A DNA stretch of 64,000 nt from Gammaproteobacteria bacterium 50_400_T64 (GTDB lineage Bacteria > Pseudomonadota > Gammaproteobacteria > Pseudomonadales > Porticoccaceae), in NCBI GenBank assembly GCA_002162755.1, contig MAAS01000029.1:1-64000 (forward strand), written 5' to 3'. Positions 51,958 through 61,493 of the stretch are shown here, piece by piece. Made by a program: the position numbers and the translations under genes. The notes beneath the pieces are model-generated. The model ran no database searches, had not been told where the DNA came from, and saw nothing but the letters and a program-made list of their open reading frames with translations. Within the stretch, counting starts at the first letter, position 1. Each line of letters starts with the position of its first letter.

Positions 51958-53475
51958 ATGACCGTCATCCGTCAGCAAGACTTAATTCAAGGTGTGGCCG
52001 ATGCGCTGCAGTTTATTTCCTACTATCACCCGGTCGACTTTATTAAGGCTGTGGACGAGGCTTATCAGCGCGAGGAATCCCAGGCAGCGAAAGATGCGAT
52101 GGCGCAAATCCTGGTTAATTCCCGCATGTGTGCCATGGGGCATCGCCCGATTTGTCAGGATACCGGCATCGTTACGGTGTTTTTGAAAGTCGGCATGAAT
52201 GTGCAGTGGCAGAGTGAAATGAATGTCACCGACATGGTGAATGAGGGCGTGCGTCAGGCCTATATGAATCCCGACAACATTTTGCGCGCTTCTATTCTCG
52301 ATGACCCCGATGGTGCTCGCAAGAATACCGGCGACAATACCCCGGCGGTTATCCATTATGAAATCGTTGCTGGTGACAAGGTTGAAGTCTATGTCGCGGC
52401 AAAAGGCGGCGGCTCAGAGGCCAAGGCCAAATTTGCAATGCTTAACCCTTCTGACTCCGTTGTCGACTGGGTACTGGAGCAAGTGCCGAAGATGGGTGCT
52501 GGCTGGTGCCCACCCGGTATGCTCGGTATTGGCATTGGTGGTACGGCTGAAAAAGCGATGTTGTTGGCGAAAGAGGTGTTGCTCGATCCGATTGATATTC
52601 ATGAATTAGAAGCTCGCGGTGCTGAAAATCGTAGCGAAGAACTGCGCCTGGAATTGATGAAAAAGGTGAATGCGCTGGGTATCGGTGCTCAGGGTCTCGG
52701 TGGTTTGACAACCGTGCTTGATGTCAAAGTAAAGGACTACCCAACCCATGCGGCTAACAAAGCCGTGGCGATGATTCCCAATTGCGCAGCAACACGACAC
52801 ACCCATTTTACGCTGGATGGCAGTGGGCCTGCAGCGTTGACGCCGCCTAATATTGACGACTGGCCCGATATTGCCTGGGAAGTCGGCGACAGTGTACGTC
52901 GGGTTAATCTTGATGAGGTTACGCCGGAATCGATTCAAGAGTGGCAGAGTGGCGAGACTGTACTGCTCTCGGGCAAATTGCTGACCGGCCGCGATGCCGC
53001 CCACAAAAAAATTACCGACATGCTAGCCAATGGTGAAGCCTTGCCGGTCGACTTTACCCATCGCTTTATTTACTACGTCGGCCCGGTTGATCCCGTCGAT
53101 GACGAGGTGGTTGGTCCAGCAGGCCCGACTACTGCGACGAGAATGGATAAGTTCACTCGCACTATGCTTGAAGAAACCGGCCTTATCGGCATGGTGGGTA
53201 AGGCCGAGCGGGGTGGTCTTGCCATCGATGCGATTCGCGATAATAAAGCGGTGTATTTAATGGCCGTTGGTGGCGCAGCTTATTTGGTGTCGAAAGCGAT
53301 TACAGCTGCGAAGGTAGTCGCTTTCCCCGAGTTGGGTATGGAAGCTATTTATGAGTTTGAAGTCGTTGATATGCCGGTGACGGTGGCGGTTGATAGCAAA
53401 GGTGACTCCGTGCATCGCAGCGGTCCTGCGCAGTGGCAGGCGATTATTGAGCAGAGGACGATTGATATATCTTAA
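51958..53475 (+). CDS. fumA: Fumarate hydratase class I
   Basis: The iron-sulfur fumarase of the TCA cycle, 505 aa, oxygen-sensitive. Cluster cysteines lie in NSRMCAMGHRPICQDTGI near residue 57, and GGGSEAKAKFAML and GWCPPGMLGIGIGGTAEK near 143-205 are the class I blocks; the C-terminal part contains VGPAGPTTATRMDKFT. It is the FumA/FumB type. No class II enzyme is in the window. Confidence 0.96.
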   Translation: MTVIRQQDLIQGVADALQFISYYHPVDFIKAVDEAYQREESQAAKDAMAQILVNSRMCAMGHRPICQDTGIVTVFLKVGMNVQWQSEMNVTDMVNEGVRQAYMNPDNILRASILDDPDGARKNTGDNTPAVIHYEIVAGDKVEVYVAAKGGGSEAKAKFAMLNPSDSVVDWVLEQVPKMGAGWCPPGMLGIGIGGTAEKAMLLAKEVLLDPIDIHELEARGAENRSEELRLELMKKVNALGIGAQGLGGLTTVLDVKVKDYPTHAANKAVAMIPNCAATRHTHFTLDGSGPAALTPPNIDDWPDIAWEVGDSVRRVNLDEVTPESIQEWQSGETVLLSGKLLTGRDAAHKKITDMLANGEALPVDFTHRFIYYVGPVDPVDDEVVGPAGPTTATRMDKFTRTMLEETGLIGMVGKAERGGLAIDAIRDNKAVYLMAVGGAAYLVSKAITAAKVVAFPELGMEAIYEFEVVDMPVTVAVDSKGDSVHRSGPAQWQAIIEQRTIDIS

Positions 53476-53618
53476 AGAGGATCGTTTGGCTTGGCTTATA
53501 ATGCTAACTGCCGCAAGAATATGAGACAATGTCGGCACGATTTGTGGCTTGAGTTCTTGAATTTTAGAATTTTTAGGATTGTGCCACTGGATTTTATTTT
53601 ACAAATGAGGGGATGGAA

Positions 53619-54602
53619 ATGGCTAGATTCAGTGCTATAGGGATAGCAGGAGCCACGTTGCTGGCTTCAACATTAACAGTAAATGTCAGTGCGAACGAAG
53701 GTTTGTATTTGGGTGGCTCTGTCACCGGATATTATCTGGATAGTGAGCGCTTTGTTGGTGGTGGCGATGAAGCTTATGTCGGTGGTTTAAATCTGGGTTA
53801 CCGCTTTTCTGATCGCTGGGCTTTGGAAGCCGGTGTTGGTACTGAAATTGGTGGCAATGCGATGGACACAGCCAGGATAGATGCCCTTTATTATTTAAAT
53901 GAAGGCACTAAAGGCTGGCGGCCCTATCTTGTTGGTGGGTATGCATACTATGACTTGAATGACAGTGATTACAACTTTAGTGAAGTGAATCAGGAATACA
54001 CTGAGCAAGTATCACTCGGTTTTGGCTTGTCAAAAATGTTAGATCGCCAGTGGGAATTCCGTTCAGATATACGTGGTCTTCATAAAGTGAGTGATTCTCA
54101 GGATGGTGTTGACGACCTTGCGCTGAATTTTGCGGTGAACTATTATTTCAATCCACCTAAGCCTGTCGCGGTGGTTGAGCCAACACCCGAGCCGGTAGCG
54201 CCACCGCCCCCTCCGGCTCCCGCAGAAGAGCCTGAAGTTCGTACAATCACTGTGCGCCTGAATGTTGAGTTTGAATTCGATAAAGCTGTTGTTCGCGCCA
54301 TTTATGGTGATGAGCTGGAAGCCATCGCTAATGCGATGAAAGCCCACGGTGATATTGATCTGGTTCTTGAGGGACACACGGATTCAGCGGGTTCTGATGA
54401 CTATAACCAGAGCCTTTCAGAGCGTCGTGTAATAGCCGTTGAAGCCAAATTGGCTGAAATGTATGGCCTTGATCCTGCACGTGTTTCAACAGTAGGTTAC
54501 GGCGAAGCACGGCCTATTGCTGATAACAGCACGAAAGAGGGTCGGGCACGTAACCGTCGCGTAATTGGTGAACTCTCTTATTCAGAAGTGTTCGGCGATT
54601 AA
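53619..54602 (+). CDS. OmpA family outer membrane protein
   Basis: A 327-aa outer membrane protein. The start is the ATG at 53619 because GAGGGG lies six bases upstream; an ATG at 53613 is too close. A signal peptide (IGIAGATLLASTLTVNVSANE) is followed by an eight-strand barrel (YLGGSVTGYYLDSERF onward), a Pro/Glu linker (PTPEPVAPPPPPAPAEEPE) and an OmpA-C peptidoglycan-binding domain with LEGHTDSAGSDDYNQSLSERR. It anchors the outer membrane to the cell wall. Confidence 0.94.
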   Translation: MARFSAIGIAGATLLASTLTVNVSANEGLYLGGSVTGYYLDSERFVGGGDEAYVGGLNLGYRFSDRWALEAGVGTEIGGNAMDTARIDALYYLNEGTKGWRPYLVGGYAYYDLNDSDYNFSEVNQEYTEQVSLGFGLSKMLDRQWEFRSDIRGLHKVSDSQDGVDDLALNFAVNYYFNPPKPVAVVEPTPEPVAPPPPPAPAEEPEVRTITVRLNVEFEFDKAVVRAIYGDELEAIANAMKAHGDIDLVLEGHTDSAGSDDYNQSLSERRVIAVEAKLAEMYGLDPARVSTVGYGEARPIADNSTKEGRARNRRVIGELSYSEVFGD

Positions 54603-54618
54603 TTGTGCGTGATGATTG

Positions 54619-54644
54619 AAAATAGCGCCTTAGGGCGCTATTTT
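54619..54644. terminator. Terminator after ompA-like gene
   Basis: AAAATAGCGCC (54619-54629) pairs with GGCGCTATTTT (54634-54644), loop TTAG, followed by more T. Confidence 0.9.
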
Positions 54645-54769
54645 TTTGCCCGCTGTTTTTTATGCGCCTATATACCTATGCTAGCGTCCTCCCTTGGGTG
54701 GGATTTAATGAGGCTTGTCCGTTGGGCCTTTTCTCAAGATAGGAAATCGGCGATAAGGCCCCTGAAAGA

Positions 54770-56209
54770 ATGAAACCGACTCTATACTGGCACGACTACG
54801 AAACCACTGGTGTTGATCCCACACGAGATCGCCCGGTGCAATTTGCCGGTCTGCGCACCGATGAAGACCTCAATATTATTGGCGAACCCCTGGTGCAGTA
54901 TTGTCAGCTTGCCGACGATTGTCTGCCCCATCCCCAAGCCTGCTTGATTACCGGCATTACGCCGCAAAAGGCACGGGACGAAGGTGTCCCCGAGCCGCAA
55001 TTTATCGCAGCGATTCACCGTGAATTATCCCAGCCGGGTACTTGCGGTGTTGGCTACAATAGCCTGCGTTTCGACGATGAAGTCACACGTTTCACCCTGT
55101 ATCGCAATTTTTACGACCCTTATGAACGGGAGTGGAAGCAGGGTAACTCTCGCTGGGACATTATCGATATGCTGCGCCTGACCCGCGCCCTGCGCCCCGA
55201 GGGCATTGTCTGGCCCAATAAGCCCGATGGCTCTCCCAGCTTTCGACTTGAAGAACTGACCGCCGCTAACAATATTGAACACGCCGCTGCTCACGATGCG
55301 CTGTCGGATGTCACCGCGACCATCGCCATGGCGCGCCTGGTGAAAGAAAAACAGCCACGCCTTTATGACTATGTTTACAGTCATCGCCTTAAGCATAAGG
55401 CGGCAGGTCTGGTGGATAGGGTGTCGCGTAAACCCTTTCTTCACGTGTCGTCGCGCTTGCCTCGAGAGAATGGCTACACGGCAATGATGATGCCCCTCGC
55501 CCCGCATCCAACAAATAAAAATGCCGTGATTAGCGTTAACTTAATGGCCGATCCTGAGCCTTTGTTGAACCTCACCGCGGAGCAGATTGGTGAGCGCCTT
55601 TTTACGGCGACGCCAGATTTGCCCGAAGGTGTAGAGCGCGTGGCGCTAAAAGGCATTCACCTGAATCGTTGCCCGGTTATCGCCACACCCAAGTTGCTCG
55701 ACAAGCCTACGGCTGAACGCCTGGGTATTGATCTCGATCGTTGTTATCGGCACTGGCAAACACTCTGCGCTGCTGATCTCGGTGACAAAATTGCAGCCAT
55801 TTTTGCCGCGCCGGATTACCCTGAAATAGAAGACCCCGAACAGGCTTTGTACCAGGGCTTTTTACCCAATGATGACAAAGCCCTACTGACGCATATTCGC
55901 CGTACGCCCGTTGAAAGTCTCGGTGATGAGTCCCTGTTGTTCCGTGATGAGCGCTATAATGGCCTGCTCTTTAATTATCGTGCCCGCTATGCCAATGGAA
56001 CGCTTACCAGTGCCGAGCGCAAGGCCTGGAAGCAGATGAAACAAGCGCGTTTGATCGACGGCGAAGAGGGCTATTTGAGTATGGCCGCCTATTTTGAAGA
56101 GCTTGATACACTGGAAAAAGCGCACAATCTTGAGCCGCAAAAGGTTGAAGTGCTTAAAGCGTTACGGGCCTGGGGCAAGCAGCTGGTGATCGAGTTGGCT
56201 AAATCATAG
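54770..56209 (+). CDS. sbcB: Exodeoxyribonuclease I
   Basis: The 3'-5' single-strand DNA exonuclease used in mismatch and recombination repair, 479 aa. DEDD catalytic acids are seen in WHDYETTGVDP (residues 8-18), FDDEVTRF near 103 and HDALSDVTATI near 178. The SH3-like and C-terminal domains follow (GVERVALKGIHLNRCPV; RYANGTLTSAERKAWK). The next unit carries LexA-type boxes immediately downstream of this gene. Confidence 0.96.
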   Translation: MKPTLYWHDYETTGVDPTRDRPVQFAGLRTDEDLNIIGEPLVQYCQLADDCLPHPQACLITGITPQKARDEGVPEPQFIAAIHRELSQPGTCGVGYNSLRFDDEVTRFTLYRNFYDPYEREWKQGNSRWDIIDMLRLTRALRPEGIVWPNKPDGSPSFRLEELTAANNIEHAAAHDALSDVTATIAMARLVKEKQPRLYDYVYSHRLKHKAAGLVDRVSRKPFLHVSSRLPRENGYTAMMMPLAPHPTNKNAVISVNLMADPEPLLNLTAEQIGERLFTATPDLPEGVERVALKGIHLNRCPVIATPKLLDKPTAERLGIDLDRCYRHWQTLCAADLGDKIAAIFAAPDYPEIEDPEQALYQGFLPNDDKALLTHIRRTPVESLGDESLLFRDERYNGLLFNYRARYANGTLTSAERKAWKQMKQARLIDGEEGYLSMAAYFEELDTLEKAHNLEPQKVEVLKALRAWGKQLVIELAKS

Positions 56210-56287
56210 CGATACTTAATTAGAGTCTCCTTAAGTCAGAACGGCGTACTGAATGTGCCGTCGCGACACAATAAACTTTTACACGGG

Positions 56288-56321
56288 CTGTACTTTTACA
56301 CAGTCTGTACTTTTATACAGG
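56288..56321 (+). promoter_or_regulatory. Two tandem LexA-type (SOS) boxes upstream of pyrB
   Basis: Two 17-bp units in direct repeat: CTGTACTTTTACACAG (56288-56303) and CTGTACTTTTATACAG (56305-56320). Both fit CTGT-N8-ACAG with an AT-rich centre, and the second is the palindrome CTGTA-N6-TACAG. They end 13 bp before the pyrB start; the second overlaps a possible -10 (TATACA). Confidence 0.75.
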
Positions 56322-56333
56322 ATAAGCGAAAGC

Positions 56334-57353
56334 GTGAATTTTACCGGTGCACACATCCTTTCTATTGAGCAGTTTGAGCGGGCTGATATCGAGGTGCTTT
56401 TTAGTACGGCCGACAATATGGAGCCTTACGCCCAGCGCCGTCGCATCACGCGGGTGCTGGAAGGTGCCATTCTCGGCAATATGTTTTTTGAGGCCAGTAC
56501 CCGTACGCGCATTAGTTTTGGTTCGGCTTTTAATTTACTGGGGGGGGATGTGCGAGAGTCCGTTGGCATGGATAGCTCTTCGTTAATCAAAGGTGAATCT
56601 TTGCAGGATACGGCCCGGGTGCTCTCTGGCTTTAGCGATGTGATTTGCATGCGCCACCCCGAAGCAGGTTCGGTGGCTCAGTTTGCGGCGGCGAGTCGGG
56701 TGCCGGTGATGAATGGCGGTGACGGTAGCAATGAGCACCCCAGCCAGGCGCTGCTCGACCTGTATACCATCGCTAAAGAATTACAAGGCTTGGGGCGCAG
56801 TATTGATGGTCTGCGCATCGCCATGGTGGGTGACCTCAAACACGGCCGCACAGTACACTCCTTGTGCAAATTATTATCACTCTACAATAATATTCAGGTC
56901 ACGCTGGTGTCCCCCACCGAGCTGGCAATGCCAGAACAGTATGTGGAAGGTTTGCGTCAAGCGGGCCATCAGGTCAGCGTGACAGATCAACTGGAGGGGA
57001 GTATCTCCAGCGTCGATATCGTTTATTCAACGCGTATTCAGGAAGAGCGCTTTAGCGATCGAGAGCAGGCCGATTTGTACCGGGGCCGCTTTCGTCTCAA
57101 CCAGGCCATTTACACTGAGCACTGCGAACCCAATACCGTGATTATGCATCCCTTGCCACGGGACTCTCGGGTCGAGGCCAATGAGCTTGATGTCGATTTA
57201 GATAATAATCCCAATCTGGCCATTTTCCGCCAGGCCGATAACGGTTTACTGGTGCGCATGGCGCTATTTGCACTGGTGCTCGACGTTGCGCACTTGGTCG
57301 ACCGGCACGCCAAAGATGTGCCTTGGCATAATTCTCGGGATTTGGCCAAGTGA
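56334..57353 (+). CDS. pyrB: Aspartate carbamoyltransferase catalytic chain
   Basis: ATCase makes carbamoyl aspartate in pyrimidine synthesis. The start is GTG at 56334 (VNFTGAHILSIEQFERADI); upstream codons read through the SOS boxes and lack a ribosome site. The carbamoyl-phosphate motif FFEASTRTRISFGSAF is near residue 50, HPSQALLDLYTI near 135 and HPLPRDSRVEANELDVDLDN near 270. 339 aa is longer than E. coli PyrB (311). No pyrI follows. It heads a run with the acyltransferase (GTGA overlap) and dinG. Confidence 0.92.
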   Translation: MNFTGAHILSIEQFERADIEVLFSTADNMEPYAQRRRITRVLEGAILGNMFFEASTRTRISFGSAFNLLGGDVRESVGMDSSSLIKGESLQDTARVLSGFSDVICMRHPEAGSVAQFAAASRVPVMNGGDGSNEHPSQALLDLYTIAKELQGLGRSIDGLRIAMVGDLKHGRTVHSLCKLLSLYNNIQVTLVSPTELAMPEQYVEGLRQAGHQVSVTDQLEGSISSVDIVYSTRIQEERFSDREQADLYRGRFRLNQAIYTEHCEPNTVIMHPLPRDSRVEANELDVDLDNNPNLAIFRQADNGLLVRMALFALVLDVAHLVDRHAKDVPWHNSRDLAK

Positions 57354-58549
57354 GCGAGCAAGGATTGGCAGCACCAACAGATGAGAAGGTAAAAGCTATC
57401 GAGGCTTCTCATTTCGATGATATTCGACCCTACAATGACGACGAGTTTGAAGAAGTATTCACCCGTCTGCTAGGAGAGAGGGAGTTCGTCGACACCCTGG
57501 CAAGCATGAAGTTTTCACGGCTGTCCCGCTGGGTGCCTTGGCTTTTACGCCCGCTGATTCGAGCCACCATGAAACGTGCATTTGCTGACGTGACCAGTGT
57601 GGGTGATTTTCAGGCACTGATGGACGTGCAATTACGAAAATTGCTGACGCGAGATAATAGCCAGTTCACTGTCAGGGGGATCGAAAAACTTGACCCCAGG
57701 CAGTCATATTTATTTATTAGCAATCATCGCGACATTGCTATGGACCCGTCCCTGACAATTCTTGCTCTTCATCAGAAAGGGCTGGATTCGCTGCGTATTG
57801 CCATCGGCGATAATTTGCTGACCAAGCCCTTCGTTTCTGACTTAATGCGTTTGAATAAAAGTTTTATTGTGCGCCGTTCCGTCGTGGGTCGTCGCGAGAA
57901 GCTGGCAGCCCTTAAACACTTATCAGCTTATATTCGTTTTTCACTACAGGAAGAGCAGCAGTCTATCTGGATTGCTCAGCGTGAAGGCCGCGCCAAAGAT
58001 GGCCTCGACGGTACCGAAACGGCGTTGCTGAAAATGCTCGCGCTGTGTAAAAGTAAAAGCCAGAGTTTCGGCGAGCTAATACAAGGCCTCAATGTGGTGC
58101 CGGTATCGCTGTCCTATGAATGGGACCCCTGCGACGGGGCAAAAGCAAAAGAACTTTATGCTCTACAAAACGACGGTGCTTACGAAAAAGCCGAGCACGA
58201 AGATTTTGCCAGTATTTACCGGGGCATCGTTGGCAATAAAGGCCATATTTATGTCACCTTTGGTGACTTACTCAGCGAGCCTTTTGAAGATGCCGCGAGT
58301 TTGGCGGCTGAAATTGATCGTCAAATTGTCGGTAACTACCGCCTGCAAGCGACCCACTGGATCGCCTATGAGCGTTTGCACGGCTTGTCTGAACAAGCTG
58401 AGCAAGTAAAGCAAAGTCTTGATGCGGATTGGCAAGCAGTTGCTCAGACCTTTGACGAAAGACTGGCGGCGGTTCCCGAGGAACACCGCGAGACTCTACT
58501 TGCCGCTTACGCCAACCCAGTGGTGCAATTTTTACAGTGCAGTGCCTAG
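57350..58549 (+). CDS. Acyltransferase of the PlsC/LPLAT superfamily
   Basis: A 399-aa acyltransferase. SNHRDIAMDPSL near residue 123 is the catalytic His/Asp motif and the later IWIAQREGRAKDG near 205 is the substrate-binding block. The family transfers acyl groups from acyl-CoA or acyl-ACP to glycerol-phosphate-type lipids; this long subfamily has a ~70-residue N-terminal extension. The start is GTG, sharing bases with the pyrB stop (GTGA), so translation is coupled. The acceptor is unknown. Confidence 0.85.
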   Translation: MSEQGLAAPTDEKVKAIEASHFDDIRPYNDDEFEEVFTRLLGEREFVDTLASMKFSRLSRWVPWLLRPLIRATMKRAFADVTSVGDFQALMDVQLRKLLTRDNSQFTVRGIEKLDPRQSYLFISNHRDIAMDPSLTILALHQKGLDSLRIAIGDNLLTKPFVSDLMRLNKSFIVRRSVVGRREKLAALKHLSAYIRFSLQEEQQSIWIAQREGRAKDGLDGTETALLKMLALCKSKSQSFGELIQGLNVVPVSLSYEWDPCDGAKAKELYALQNDGAYEKAEHEDFASIYRGIVGNKGHIYVTFGDLLSEPFEDAASLAAEIDRQIVGNYRLQATHWIAYERLHGLSEQAEQVKQSLDADWQAVAQTFDERLAAVPEEHRETLLAAYANPVVQFLQCSA

Positions 58550-58618
58550 CGGCCAGTCCGTATTCGCCTTCCATTATTTATAAGCCAGTCGTTAATAACC
58601 GTAGCGAGATAAGCCCCC

Positions 58619-60823
58619 ATTTCATTATCTGAGAAAGACAAAGCCACCATTCAAACAGCGTACCGCGACTTTCTGGCGGCGCGTTCGTTGCGCCCTCGGC
58701 TGGGCCAGCGGCAGATGATTGGTCATATCGCCTCCTTTCTTGGCGCTATTGAGCGTGATGATGAAGGCTTACGTGTGTCCGACAATAATGTCATCGCCAT
58801 TGAAGCGGGCACCGGCACGGGTAAAACCGTCGCTTATTTATTGTCAGTGCTATCGCTGGCGAAGTCGGCCGGTAAAAAGGTGGTTGTCGCTACCGGCACC
58901 GTGGCCCTACAGGGGCAGCTCTTAGATCGTGATATTCCCGATGTCATGGCCGCGACCGGCTGGGACTATAAATTGGCATTGGCCAAAGGGCGAGGTCGCT
59001 ACCTCTGTCCGCTGCGCCTACAACAGTGTACTGAAACGGCCAAAGCGCAGGATGCCGGGCTTTTCCTGTTTGAAGATGAACTGGCTTTTCAGCCCGACCG
59101 ACAAAGTGGTGAAACCCTACAGGCAATGGATGAGGCCTTGCAGACAGGTAGTTGGGATGGTGATCGAGATGCCTGGCCCGACGCCGTGCCCGCCCAAACC
59201 TGGCAGGCTTTAACGGTCGATCGCAATCAGTGTGCCGGTCGGCGCTGTCGGCTGATTTCAGAGTGCTGCTTTTTTCAGGCGCGTGAATCCCTTGAAGGGG
59301 CTGATTGCATTGTCGCCAACCATGATTTAGTAATGGCTGATCTGGCACTGGGGGGCGGGGCGATACTCTCGGCACCCGAAGATACCATTTATATTTTTGA
59401 CGAAGCCCACCGATTGGGCAATACGGCACTCAATCACTTTGCCAGCCAATGTCGTTTAAATGCGACGACCCAATGGCTGGAGCAAATGCAAAAAACCTTG
59501 AAAGCGATGGCGACACCTTTTGCGGAAATGCCCGATATTATTAACCGGGGTGCCGAGCTGGGCGAAATTTCTCTGCTGGCCCGCCAGCTCTTGCATCAGG
59601 CTACGCCTCTGTTTCAAAGCACACTGGAAAACAGTGAAAGCAAGCAGGGTTACGGCCAGGGTTTTGGGAATAGTCAGGTGCAGTATCGCTACCCCGAGGG
59701 GCGTGTTGACGAAGCTTGCCGCTCCTTGAGCGAAGACTTAACCGCTGTCTTTGTACGCTTGAGTGGCCGTATGGAAAACCTCCACAGCGTGCTGGAAGAG
59801 GCCTTGGAAAATGCCCACCAGCCCGTGCCCCGGGTCGATATTGAACAGTATTTTCAGGTCGCCGGGCAATGGCTGGGCCGAGCCAGTGGGGCGACTGAAC
59901 TGTGGTCGGCCATGTCTTATCCCGACCCTGAAGGCCAGCCACCCATGGCGCGCTGGCTAACCCACGAAGACAACGGTGATATTCGTTTGTCGGTTAGCCC
60001 AATATCGGCGGGACTACGTCTCTACGAATTGCTTTGGCAACGTTGTTATGGGGCGGTTACGACATCGGCCACGCTGCGGGTACTCGGCGATTTTGAGCGT
60101 TTTAAAAGTGATAGTGGTATGGCGCCCCAAACCCAGTGTGAAGTAGTGGCCGGTGCTTTCGACTACGCCAATGCGGGCTTGTTAGTGGTGCCTGATATCG
60201 GCGCTGAAGCCAGTGACGCCCGCGCTCACACACAGGCCTTGATCGAATATTTACCCGATTTACTGTATCCCGACTCGTTAACGCAATTGGGAGCGGAATC
60301 GGCGGAGAAGAATGAGAAATCCTCTAACGGTGGCGTGCTGGTGCTTTTTGCCTCGCGCCGTCAGATGGAGGAGTTGGTCGATGCACTGGCCACTGACCTA
60401 CCCTGGCAGCTACTGGTGCAGGGTGAGTTAAGTACCGCTGAAATTGTTAGCCGCCATCGGGCTACGATTGACGGGGGCGAGCGCAGTATTATTTTTGGCC
60501 TCGCCAGTTTCGCCGAGGGCATGGATTTACCCGGCGCCTACTGCGAACACGTGATTATCGCCAAGCTACCCTTTGCCGTGCCGGATGATCCGCTGCAGGC
60601 AGCGCTGGCAGAATGGGTAGAAAGCAAAGGGGGTAATGCTTTTCGGGAAATCACCCTGCCCGACGCTGCGCTGCGTTTGATACAGGCCTGTGGGCGTTTA
60701 TTGCGCCATGAAAGTGATCGGGGGCGGGTGACGATTTTAGACCGGCGACTGGTGACGAAAAGCTATGGCCGTCAGCTGCTGGCTTCACTGCCGCCTTTTA
60801 AGCAGGTTATTGAAGGGGTTTAA
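58619..60823 (+). CDS. dinG: ATP-dependent DNA helicase DinG
   Basis: A 5'-3' iron-sulfur helicase of the XPD type that clears R-loops and forked DNA. IAIEAGTGTGKTVAYLL holds the Walker A, FDEAHRL the DEAH box, and Cys in RYLCPLRLQQC and CAGRRCRLISECCF the 4Fe-4S site. No ATG, GTG or TTG fits the expected start: TTG at 58688 would drop the conserved TIQTAYRDFLAARS lead-in. The in-frame ATT at 58619 restores it, with TAA at 58610 closing the frame, so I propose an ATT start. The gene is third in the pyrB run. Confidence 0.88.
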   Translation: MSLSEKDKATIQTAYRDFLAARSLRPRLGQRQMIGHIASFLGAIERDDEGLRVSDNNVIAIEAGTGTGKTVAYLLSVLSLAKSAGKKVVVATGTVALQGQLLDRDIPDVMAATGWDYKLALAKGRGRYLCPLRLQQCTETAKAQDAGLFLFEDELAFQPDRQSGETLQAMDEALQTGSWDGDRDAWPDAVPAQTWQALTVDRNQCAGRRCRLISECCFFQARESLEGADCIVANHDLVMADLALGGGAILSAPEDTIYIFDEAHRLGNTALNHFASQCRLNATTQWLEQMQKTLKAMATPFAEMPDIINRGAELGEISLLARQLLHQATPLFQSTLENSESKQGYGQGFGNSQVQYRYPEGRVDEACRSLSEDLTAVFVRLSGRMENLHSVLEEALENAHQPVPRVDIEQYFQVAGQWLGRASGATELWSAMSYPDPEGQPPMARWLTHEDNGDIRLSVSPISAGLRLYELLWQRCYGAVTTSATLRVLGDFERFKSDSGMAPQTQCEVVAGAFDYANAGLLVVPDIGAEASDARAHTQALIEYLPDLLYPDSLTQLGAESAEKNEKSSNGGVLVLFASRRQMEELVDALATDLPWQLLVQGELSTAEIVSRHRATIDGGERSIIFGLASFAEGMDLPGAYCEHVIIAKLPFAVPDDPLQAALAEWVESKGGNAFREITLPDAALRLIQACGRLLRHESDRGRVTILDRRLVTKSYGRQLLASLPPFKQVIEGV

Positions 60824-60861
60824 AAGCCTTCGAGCCGGCGGGTTTAAATCCCTAGTTTGTA

Positions 60862-61479
60862 TTACAGCATGTTGCTTAACCCTGTCGTTAAGACAGAAGT
60901 TCCAGCGGGTGTATTGAGCCAAATCAGGGTGGTGATATTGGTTATTACGGTTAACCAGAAAACCAGACGAAATGCTTGTTTTTGAGATTTATGGCGTAAC
61001 TTTTCCTGGGCAATCAGTGCGCCGGGCCAACCACAAGTCAGGGCTAAAAAATGTAAAGTGCTCTCTGGGGTTCGCCATGTGCCTTTTTTTGCTGCTGATT
61101 TGTCCTTTGCATACACGACGAAAGTCAACATGCTGGCTAATAGGTAAAGAGGCAACACTAAAAAAGTTATCTTTGCCATCAACGTTAAAATGCCAAGGAT
61201 GATAAAAAATAAAGTGGCAGCGATAATAAGCTTTGGTCGCTTCTCAATAACGTTACTTTGTACTGGCTTTTCTCCTGCCCGGCTTACTTTAATAGCACAG
61301 GGCCTACCTTGTTTATCCGTCGATATGCTGTAGGTTACAGGCTGATTGATCTGAGGTTTTTTCTGCCGATGACTGAATGCAGTGATATGGGTGAAAATCC
61401 TTTTCCCGCCATCATCGGGTGTAATAAAACCAAATCTTTTACCCTGATTCCATGAGGCTATTTTTCCTTTAGCTTTCAT
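60862..61479 (-). CDS. Cold-shock domain / DUF1294 membrane protein
   Basis: A 205-aa fusion. Residues 1-65 form a cold-shock OB fold (KGKIASWNQGKRFGFITPDDGGKRIFTHITAF) that binds single-strand nucleic acid. The rest is DUF1294: membrane helices (LIIAATLFFIILGILTLMAKITFLVLPLYLLASMLTFVVY and later) around the family block YAKDKSAAKKGTWRTPESTLHFLALTCGWPGALIAQ. A nucleic-acid-binding domain tethered to the membrane; function unknown. Confidence 0.9.
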   Translation of the reverse strand: MKAKGKIASWNQGKRFGFITPDDGGKRIFTHITAFSHRQKKPQINQPVTYSISTDKQGRPCAIKVSRAGEKPVQSNVIEKRPKLIIAATLFFIILGILTLMAKITFLVLPLYLLASMLTFVVYAKDKSAAKKGTWRTPESTLHFLALTCGWPGALIAQEKLRHKSQKQAFRLVFWLTVITNITTLIWLNTPAGTSVLTTGLSNML

Positions 61480-61493
61480 ATTATTTTCAGATG

